Assembly: GCA_015222795.1 (NCBI GenBank)
Contig: JADFVY010000561.1
Span: 1-5,208, forward strand
Reading direction: 5' to 3'
Length of the DNA: 5,208 nucleotides
DNA from: Pseudomonadota bacterium
GTDB taxonomy: Bacteria > Pseudomonadota > Alphaproteobacteria > UBA8366 > JADFVY01
The notes beneath the pieces are model-generated. The model was given only the letters and a program-made list of their open reading frames with translations. It was not told the DNA's origin and did no database searches. Of this stretch, positions 1 to 4,167 are shown in pieces; positions within the stretch are counted from its first letter, which is position 1, and every line of letters starts with the position of its first letter. Both the position numbers and the translations under genes were made by a program.

Positions 1-1
1 C

Positions 2-211
2 AACCACCGCCGGCCCCATGCCGCCCATGGCGGGCGGACGCCGGTTCTGGTATATCGGGATGGCCTGCCGCCCGGCCCGGGCCTGCGCCCGGCCCTACGC
101 ACGGCAAGCATGGCGGCATGGCGGCATGAAACGAACCAACGGAGAAACCGGCCAGAAGGCACAAACTGTAGCTTAAATCGCCGCCAAATCAGTCCGACGA
201 TTGGGGGGTAG
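2..211 (+). CDS. IS3-family transposase (OrfB, integrase core), C-terminal end, partial at left edge
   Basis: The frame is open from the left edge to a TAG at 209-211 and gives 69 residues. It begins NHRRPHAAHGGRTPVLVY, which matches the pattern YN-x-RPH-x-A-x-GG-x-TP-x-x-x-Y at the C-terminal end of the DDE integrase core in IS3-family OrfB transposases. That motif lies just after the catalytic Glu, which would be off the window to the left. The roughly 50 residues after the motif are Arg/Pro-rich and were not recognised; a tail this long is variable in the family, or may mark decay. The gene points toward the pqq operon on the opposite strand. Whether the full transposase is intact cannot be judged here. 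Family assignment rests on motif recognition only. Confidence 0.65.
   Translation, partial: NHRRPHAAHGGRTPVLVYRDGLPPGPGLRPALRTASMAAWRHETNQRRNRPEGTNCSLNRRQISPTIGG
110..128. repeat. short tandem repeat, two copies of ATGGCGGC
   Basis: ATGGCGGC occurs at 110-117 and again at 118-125, followed by ATG. It lies inside the transposase tail and has no evident function. An 8-base period would shift frame if copy number changed. Confidence 0.5.
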
Positions 212-218
212 CTCACGC

Positions 219-250
219 AACCACCTATACCGAACACATTTCCGGTGGTT
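219..250. repeat. 7-bp inverted repeat just after the IS3-type transposase
   Basis: AACCACC at 219-225 is the exact reverse complement of GGTGGTT at 244-250, with 18 bases between. It starts 8 bases past the transposase stop codon. It could form a stem-loop in the transposase transcript, but no T-run follows, so it is not a standard intrinsic terminator. Confidence 0.4.
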
Positions 251-430
251 CAAAAAGGCTGCGTAGGGCTGATAAGATAATTGCTATTTCCTTACAGCGA
301 TGCGGGGCGAGAAGGCGAGGAAGGTGGGGGCGCTGGTGATTTCGGGCTGTGATGCCTGGTGATTCACAAAATGAACGGTGAAAAGTCGATACTTGGCAAG
401 ATGCTGAACCATGACCAAGCCCAGCGAATT

Positions 431-456
431 ATGAGGTGGTCCCACTTTGTTGGACA
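431..456 (+). mobile_element. possible terminal inverted repeat of an insertion sequence
   Basis: The segment TGAGGTGGTCCCACTTTGTT followed by GGACAG begins with TG, as ends of IS3-family elements do, and its general look is that of an insertion-sequence end. Alternatively it could be the outer end of the IS256-type element whose transposase stops at 494, since it lies about 40-60 bases beyond that stop. No matching inverted copy was found in the window, so identity and boundaries are uncertain. Confidence 0.25.
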
Positions 457-493
457 GTCTGGCAGCCAGGCTAAGGTGTATTCCGGTGTCTGA

Positions 494-667
494 TCATGCC
501 GCCAGAATCCTGTTTATCACATCTTGCTCCATCTTGTGTTCGGCAAGGCACTCCATATTGAAGTAGCGCGTGCCCTCCATCCAGGCTTCGTGGGTTTCCA
601 CGGCGCGCGCGCGCACCAGCCGCATGCAGCTCTCGGTGTTGGGGAAGATGCGGATCACCTCGAGTGA
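494..667 (-). pseudogene. IS256-family (Mutator-type) transposase, C-terminal fragment
   Basis: The minus-strand frame ending in TGA at 494-496 encodes about 57 residues of a transposase C-terminus. The stretch IRIFPNTESCMRLVRA, then AVETHEAW and RYFNMECLAEHK, matches the end of IS256-family transposases (typically VVRIFPNTES..RLVRAL.VETHE.W...RYLNM). Full members are about 400 residues, so the catalytic DDE core is missing. Upstream of about 667 the resemblance stops, although the frame stays open back into the 3' end of pqqE, which shows that the upstream part of this open frame is fortuitous. The fragment lies in the same direction as the pqq genes and starts about 110 bases after pqqE. 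It is a dead remnant and marks an old insertion or rearrangement next to the operon. The exact left junction cannot be placed without the parent element. Confidence 0.75.
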
Positions 668-723
668 GCTGTTTGAAACAAAGGAACGAATTTCCCCGCG
701 CCACTTGTCACCGGCCAACCAAT

Positions 724-783
724 TTATGCGACAGCGTCGGTGATGGGGATGATGATCAATTGCTTTGGTGTGAGTCCGGTCAC
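724..783 (-). other. tiny reading frame overlapping the pqqE stop codon (GTGA overlap), possible remnant of a downstream gene
   Basis: A GTG at 783-781 overlaps the pqqE TGA (782-780) in the same 4-base way as the other gene junctions of this operon. The frame runs 19 residues (MTGLTPKQLIIIPITDAVA) to a TAA at 726-724. It has no recognisable domain and could be chance. If real, it may be the N-terminal stub of a former sixth gene cut off by the insertion-sequence debris that starts within about 60 bases. No clear ribosome binding site was identified. Confidence 0.15.
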
Positions 784-1868
784 GGGTGCTGGAAGGTACG
801 ATAGACAGGATCCGCCGCCTCGTCGGCCGCGTCAGCTTCTGCTATCTCCCTGATGCCAGCGTTTAGAGGCGACTTCGAACAGACCGGGTCCATATTGGCG
901 GCGTCGCCGGTCAGCGCCATGGCCTGGCAGCGGCAGCCGCCCCAATCGATTTTCTGGCGGTCGCAGTCGCGGCAGCCCTCGGGCATCCATTCGGTCGCGC
1001 GGTATTTGCCGAAAGCCTGGCCGTTCTGCCAGATGTCGGCCAGCGGCCGGTCCTTCACATTATCGAATTCCAGACCGGGAATCGTTTCCGCCGCGTGGCA
1101 GGGCAGCACCTTGCCGGCCGGCGTCACATTCATGAAACGCCGCGCCCAGCCGCCCATGCAGGATTTCGGATAGCTGGCGTAGTAGTCGGGGATCACATAG
1201 TCGATGACGATGATGCCCTTCAGGCGTTCCCGAGACTCCTCGACGAAGGCCGTCATGCGGTCCAGATCATCGCGGGTCGGCATCAGCGATGCCCGGTTAT
1301 GCAGGCCCCAGCCGTAATACTGAACATTGGCGATCTCGATCCGTTGGGCGCCCAGCGCGATCGCCATGTCGAGCATTTCCGGCACGCGCGCGACATTGTG
1401 GCGGTGGATCACCGCGTTGAAGGTCAGGGCCAGCCCGGCCCCGGTGATCATCGCCGCCGCAGCCAGTTTTTTCTCGTGGCCGCCTTTATAGCCGCTGATC
1501 GCCTCGCCACGCGCCGCGTCGCTGTCCTGGAAACCAAGCTGCACATGAGCCAGTCCGGCCTCGGCCAGCGCGGCGACGCGTTTTTCGGTCAGCATGACGC
1601 CCGACGTGATGAGATTGACGTAGAGCCCCCGCCCGTCGGCATGGGCGACCAGCGCTTCCAGATCCTTGCGTGAGGTCGGCTCACCACCCGAGAAATGCAC
1701 CTGCAGGACACCCATATCCGCGGCCTGGTCCAGCACGCTCTTCCAGGCGGCCTCGTCCAGTTCGCTGCCGGAAGGGTCCAGCGCCAGGGGGTTCGAGCAA
1801 TAGACGCAACGCAGCGGGCAGCGGTGGGTCAGTTCGGCCAGCAGGGCAAGGGGCGGTTCGATGGTCAT
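780..1868 (-). CDS. pqqE: PqqE, radical SAM PqqA peptide cyclase
   Basis: PqqE (362 residues) forms the carbon-carbon bond between the Glu and Tyr side chains of PqqA, the first committed step of PQQ synthesis in the cytoplasm; it works with PqqD. The radical SAM motif C17-x3-C21-x2-C24 binds the SAM cluster, and GGEP at 61-64 is the SAM-contact motif. The C-terminal SPASM region holds Cys 237, 257, 299, 302, 312, 314 and 330. Their spacing (20, 42, 3, 10, 2, 16) matches my recollection of the Methylobacterium enzyme with an offset of 11. Asp308 then falls at the unusual Asp ligand reported there for an auxiliary cluster. Length is normal for the family. The start is fixed by the ATGA overlap with the pqqD stop; an AAGGGA sits 11 bases upstream (1880-1885), slightly far. 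It is the last gene of the operon; no clear terminator follows. Confidence 0.97.
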   Translation of the reverse strand: MTIEPPLALLAELTHRCPLRCVYCSNPLALDPSGSELDEAAWKSVLDQAADMGVLQVHFSGGEPTSRKDLEALVAHADGRGLYVNLITSGVMLTEKRVAALAEAGLAHVQLGFQDSDAARGEAISGYKGGHEKKLAAAAMITGAGLALTFNAVIHRHNVARVPEMLDMAIALGAQRIEIANVQYYGWGLHNRASLMPTRDDLDRMTAFVEESRERLKGIIVIDYVIPDYYASYPKSCMGGWARRFMNVTPAGKVLPCHAAETIPGLEFDNVKDRPLADIWQNGQAFGKYRATEWMPEGCRDCDRQKIDWGGCRCQAMALTGDAANMDPVCSKSPLNAGIREIAEADAADEAADPVYRTFQHP

Positions 1869-2152
1869 GCGGTCAAAAATCCCTTGTCGGCGAGGTCTTG
1901 CAGAGTATCGATAACATCGATCTGGATTTCCTCAACCGGCGCTGCGAATTCGCCGGCGAGCGTGGCGGCGATGCCGTATACCGACGCCTCGCCGTCGCAG
2001 CGTTGCAGAATTTCCACCGCGATCTCGTCGGGCATCAGCACGCGTTCCGGCGCCAGAAGCACCCAGGCGTCGCGCGTTTCGTCATGCTTCAACCGGATAT
2101 GGCGCGGCAGCGCGGGTATGGACTCACCGGTGATGATTACCCGTTCGCTCAT
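1865..2152 (-). CDS. pqqD: PqqD, PqqA-binding peptide chaperone
   Basis: PqqD (95 residues) binds the PqqA precursor and delivers it to PqqE. It is the founding member of the RiPP recognition element fold, a small winged-helix-like domain used by many peptide-modifying pathways. Family features are visible: LPRHIRLKHDETRDAWVLLA at 15-34, then PERVLMPDEIAVEIL (35-49), a CDG at 52-54, and the helical C-terminus IDVIDTLQDLADKGFL (78-93). The frame is open further upstream to 2236, but the start at 2152 is chosen because it gives the usual family length, forms an ATGA overlap with the pqqC stop, and has GAGGG seven bases upstream. The longer version would add an Arg/Pro-rich tail that is only the pqqC reading in another frame. 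It is a separate gene, not fused to pqqC as in Methylobacterium. Confidence 0.95.
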   Translation of the reverse strand: MSERVIITGESIPALPRHIRLKHDETRDAWVLLAPERVLMPDEIAVEILQRCDGEASVYGIAATLAGEFAAPVEEIQIDVIDTLQDLADKGFLTA

Positions 2153-2886
2153 GACATATCCCTCGGGTCGAAGGCGCCGGGCGGGATCAGTCCCGGCTCC
2201 ACATAGGCGTAATGCAGGGCGTCGAGCTGCGACCACAGCACCTGGGTTTTGAAAATCAGCGCGTCCATCACGCCCTGTTGCTGTTCCGGCGTCTTGGCAT
2301 TGGCCTTGACGTACTCCAGCGCAAAATCCGCGTCGCGCGGGGCCTGGGAGAGCCGCCGCGTGAAATAGGGCATCACATCCTCGCTGATGAAATCGTAATT
2401 TTCCAACATGCCGGAAATGCGCTCCCTGTGTATGCCCGGCGCGAAAAGCTCGGTCAGCGACGACGCCACCGCCTCCAGCAGCGTCTTTTCGCGCACAAAA
2501 CGAACATAGGCCTCGACAGCGAACCTTGTAGCCGGCAGCGCGCCTTTTTCCGAGATCACGTAATCGCGGTCCAGCCCCAACCCGTCGGTCAGGATCAGCC
2601 AGCGCTCGATGCCGCCGGGATCGTCGCCGTCGCCGTCATGGTCGGTGACCCGGTGGATCCATTCGCGGCGAAGTTGGCGGTTATCGCAGCGCCCCATCAG
2701 GGAGGCGTCCTTGCGCGGGATCGCCGTCTGGTAACAGAAACGGTTCAGCGCCCAGGCGCGGACCTGGTCCTTGTCGCAGTCCCCGCCATGCAGCATTTTG
2801 TGGAAGGGGTGCAGATTGTGATAGCGCGTCGCGCCGATCTCGCGCAGCGCCTTTTCCAGTTGATCAGCCGTCATCGGACCGTTCAT
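2149..2886 (-). CDS. pqqC: PqqC, cofactorless pyrroloquinoline-quinone synthase
   Basis: PqqC (245 residues) catalyses the final step: ring closure and eight-electron oxidation of the last intermediate to PQQ, using oxygen and no metal or cofactor. It belongs to the heme-oxygenase-like/TenA all-helical fold. The active-site residues known from the Klebsiella enzyme are present with a constant shift of one: His23, Arg49, Gln53, Lys59, Arg79, His83, Tyr127, Glu146, His153, Arg156, Tyr174, Arg178 and Lys213. Typical blocks include YHNLHPFH (22-29), NRFCYQTAIPRKDA (48-61) and RVTDHDG (79-85). Length is normal for a stand-alone PqqC. The start overlaps the pqqB stop (ATGA, 2883-2886) and is preceded by GGAGG seven bases upstream inside the pqqB end. 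The complete residue set indicates an active enzyme. Confidence 0.97.
   Translation of the reverse strand: MNGPMTADQLEKALREIGATRYHNLHPFHKMLHGGDCDKDQVRAWALNRFCYQTAIPRKDASLMGRCDNRQLRREWIHRVTDHDGDGDDPGGIERWLILTDGLGLDRDYVISEKGALPATRFAVEAYVRFVREKTLLEAVASSLTELFAPGIHRERISGMLENYDFISEDVMPYFTRRLSQAPRDADFALEYVKANAKTPEQQQGVMDALIFKTQVLWSQLDALHYAYVEPGLIPPGAFDPRDMS
2160..2164 (-). promoter_or_regulatory. ribosome binding site deciding the pqqD start
   Basis: GAGGG on the minus strand, seven bases before the ATG at 2152, inside the 3' end of pqqC. It supports the 95-residue pqqD over the longer frame that begins at 2236. Confidence 0.7.
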
Positions 2887-3809
2887 AATTCGACCTCCAT
2901 GCCGTCATATGCGATTTCCCAACCGTCTTTTCCCGCCTCGGCCCTTTCCGGACTGTTCACCAGATGGACCGGGTTTGTATTATTGATATGGATGAAAATC
3001 TTGCGGCCAATGCCCAGCGGTGCCATCGCCGCGATCGACCCGTCCGGGCCCGACATGCACATATGACCCATGCGCTGGCCGGTCTTGTGGCCTACTCCGG
3101 TGGCACTCATCTCATCGTCGATCCAGGTGGTGCCATCAAAGAATAACAGGTCCGCGCCTTCGATGCGCTCGGCCAGTTCCGGCGGGCAGGACGCACAGCC
3201 TGGTATATAGAAGAATGCCCGCTCACCATCGCTTACCTTCACGCCGACCGTATCCTCGGCCACGGTGCCGAAGTTCTTGCCCGCGCTCTCGTCTTCCAGC
3301 CACAGCGCGACCTTGCCCGGCACCGGGAACATTTCCACCGACAGGCCGGATGGCCGCCCATCCGCCAGCAGCAAATGCGTGTTTTCACCAAGTTCGATAG
3401 TATTGCGTTGGACGAAATCGGGATTGACCACATTGAAAATACTGTTGGCGGTCAGTACGCCGAGCACGCGGCCCGTGCCGTACAACGAAAACGGCTGACT
3501 TTCCCGCAGCGTCAGCAACCCGGCCACATGGTCGACATCGGCGTTGGTCAACAGCACCCCGCCGATTGGCGAATGCCGCCGCCCCTCGCGCGGATGCAGC
3601 GCCGGCGTCTGGCCTATTTGCTGGCGAATATCGGGCGAGGCATTCAGCAGAAACCAGGTCTCGCCATCGGCCGAGACGGCAAGAGACGACTGCGTTGCCG
3701 GACGCGCCAAACCGTTCCCGGCCCACCCTGCCCGGCAAATATCGCAGTTACAGTTCCACTGAGGAAAACCACCACCAGCGGCGGCGCCCAGGACAACGAC
3801 CTTAAGCAT
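2883..3809 (-). CDS. pqqB: PqqB, metallo-beta-lactamase-fold hydroxylase of PQQ biosynthesis
   Basis: PqqB (308 residues) has a metallo-beta-lactamase fold. It is reported to be an iron-dependent hydroxylase that adds oxygens to the tyrosine ring of the free Glu-Tyr crosslinked diamino acid; it was earlier proposed to help PQQ transport. Visible family features are GAAAGGGFPQWNC (8-20), the structural zinc Cys set C20-x-C22-x2-C25, NASPDIRQQI (56-65), TNADVDHVAGLL (88-99), GCASCP (204-209), the GVGHKTGQRMGHM block (238-250) and HINNTNPV (274-281). The usual HxHxDH signature is replaced by TNADVDH, which is normal for PqqB and not a defect. Length matches the family. The ATG at 3809 is chosen because the protein begins MLKVVVLGAAAGGGFPQWNC, the standard N-terminus. 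The ribosome binding site is poor (GGGGG, six bases away) and lies in a possible hairpin. Confidence 0.97.
   Translation of the reverse strand: MLKVVVLGAAAGGGFPQWNCNCDICRAGWAGNGLARPATQSSLAVSADGETWFLLNASPDIRQQIGQTPALHPREGRRHSPIGGVLLTNADVDHVAGLLTLRESQPFSLYGTGRVLGVLTANSIFNVVNPDFVQRNTIELGENTHLLLADGRPSGLSVEMFPVPGKVALWLEDESAGKNFGTVAEDTVGVKVSDGERAFFYIPGCASCPPELAERIEGADLLFFDGTTWIDDEMSATGVGHKTGQRMGHMCMSGPDGSIAAMAPLGIGRKIFIHINNTNPVHLVNSPERAEAGKDGWEIAYDGMEVEL
2894..2898 (-). promoter_or_regulatory. strong ribosome binding site for pqqC
   Basis: GGAGG on the minus strand, seven bases before the pqqC ATG. It is embedded in the codons for the last residues of PqqB (MEVEL), so translation of pqqC can start independently as well as by coupling. 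Confidence 0.75.
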
Positions 3810-3842
3810 AAAAAGCCCCCGCGCCAGAGACGCGCGCCGCGG
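3810..3842 (-). terminator. GC-rich hairpin plus TTTTT between pqqA and pqqB, possible partial terminator
   Basis: On the minus strand two alternative stems are possible. One is CGCGC (3836-3832) with GCGCG (3824-3820), loop of 7. The other is CCGCG (3842-3838) with CGCGG (3823-3819), loop of 14. GGGGC and then TTTTT (3814-3810) follow, and the T-run touches the pqqB ATG. The few Gs between stem and T-run make it an imperfect intrinsic terminator. It could lower readthrough so that the pqqA transcript exceeds pqqBCDE, or it could hide the weak GGGGG ribosome binding site of pqqB. Both roles are inferred. A pqqA transcript excess is reported in several bacteria. Confidence 0.45.
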
Positions 3843-3856
3843 TAGTTAAATAATGA

Positions 3857-3934
3857 TCAGTCGGCGCAGGCGTAGCTGTTGATTTCCAAGCCCACGGCGA
3901 TTTCGACGATCTGTGGTTTTTTCCAGGTGCGCAT
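3857..3934 (-). CDS. pqqA: PqqA, PQQ precursor peptide
   Basis: This 25-residue peptide is the substrate from which PQQ is made. It begins MRTWKKPQIVEIAVGLEINS and ends YACAD. The conserved Glu17-x3-Tyr21 pair supplies all carbons and nitrogens of PQQ: PqqE links the two side chains, and a protease then frees them. The N-terminal W-x-K-P motif and the central IVEIAVGLEINSYA are hallmarks of the family, and the length is typical (22-29). The start has an excellent GGAGG seven bases upstream. It lies 47 bases before pqqB and 233 bases after the substrate-binding protein gene, so it is the probable first gene of the operon transcript. The strong ribosome binding site here and the weak one on pqqB fit the need for more precursor than enzyme. 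Confidence 0.97.
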   Translation of the reverse strand: MRTWKKPQIVEIAVGLEINSYACAD

Positions 3935-3941
3935 AATTTTT

Positions 3942-3946
3942 CCTCC
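3942..3946 (-). promoter_or_regulatory. strong ribosome binding site of pqqA
   Basis: GGAGG within GGGAGGA on the minus strand, seven bases before the pqqA ATG. It confirms the start of this very short gene. Confidence 0.8.
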
Positions 3947-4022
3947 CATTCCGCAATACTATGATTCGACCATTGCCCGGCACTACACAACAATACCGCA
4001 ACGTTGGCCTTGGTACTTTGAT

Positions 4023-4052
4023 AATATACAGCTGGTTCGCCTGGAACCACAA
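4023..4052 (-). promoter_or_regulatory. candidate sigma70-type promoter of the pqqABCDE operon
   Basis: On the minus strand TTGTGG (4052-4047) could be a -35 box and TATATT (4028-4023) a -10 box, with an 18-base spacer; shifting the -10 to TATTAT (4026-4021) gives a 20-base spacer. Transcription would begin near 4016, leaving a leader of about 80 bases before pqqA. This is the best candidate seen in the 233-base gap, but it is inferred by eye and consensus matches are moderate. Weaker TTG-based alternatives exist nearer to pqqA. Confidence 0.35.
4033..4049. repeat. perfect inverted repeat TGGTTC-N5-GAACCA, possible operator
   Basis: A 17-base dyad with 6-base perfect arms lies between the proposed -35 and -10 boxes of the pqqA promoter, overlapping the last bases of the -35. 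This is a suitable position for a repressor or a promoter-distorting activator. Size and spacing fit a dimeric regulator, but no known binding consensus was recognised. As an RNA stem it would be upstream of the proposed transcript start. Confidence 0.4.
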
Positions 4053-4167
4053 GACAGAAAACATCTTCCGATAAATTCCCACCTTCCGGCATGCGCAAGC
4101 AGTCCCCGAAAAGAGGCACGGGAAATCACTACGCTTATTCCGCGGGGCGCGGGCTCGGCACTGAGAT

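Larger units (their letters stand above)
212..493. other. intergenic stretch without a supported gene, between two transposase remnants
   Basis: No convincing gene was found on either strand. The stretch holds a 7-bp inverted repeat (219-225 with 244-250), several short open frames without recognisable motifs, and an insertion-sequence-end-like segment near 431-456. One plus-strand frame, 371-493 (ATG to TGA, 40 residues), has no visible ribosome binding site or family resemblance and is not called as a gene. The base composition is less GC-biased than the pqq genes, which fits mobile-element debris or transferred DNA. Confidence 0.5.

Noticed and set aside
77..92. CCGGGC/GCCCGG hairpin near the left edge
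   Set aside because: It lies inside the IS3-type transposase frame in very GC-rich sequence with no T-run; expected by chance.
88..94. Loss of the HxHxDH metal motif in PqqB (residues 88-94 of the protein) as a sign of inactivation
   Set aside because: The coordinates given are protein residues; TNADVDH at this place is the usual PqqB form, and the rest of the protein is intact.
371..493. Plus-strand 40-residue frame between the transposase remnants
   Set aside because: No ribosome binding site, no family resemblance, and it runs through an insertion-sequence-end-like segment.
668..718. Upstream extension of the IS256-type fragment to a TTG at 718
   Set aside because: Resemblance to the family stops near 667, and the frame stays open into pqqE, so the extra residues are probably fortuitous.
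2153..2236. Longer N-terminus for PqqD starting at 2236
   Set aside because: The added residues are an out-of-frame reading of the pqqC 3' end; the ATG at 2152 has a good ribosome binding site, an ATGA overlap and the usual family length.
853..3066. Several long plus-strand open frames opposite pqqE, pqqD and pqqC (for example 1095-1673 and 2212-3066)
   Set aside because: They are antisense to genes with clear family matches, lack recognisable motifs, and are expected from high third-position GC on the coding strand.
3994..4015. CAACGTTG palindrome flanked by TACC and GGTA in the pqqA leader region
   Set aside because: The loop of the palindrome would be too small for a stable RNA stem and the outer arms are only four bases; too weak to call an operator or attenuator.
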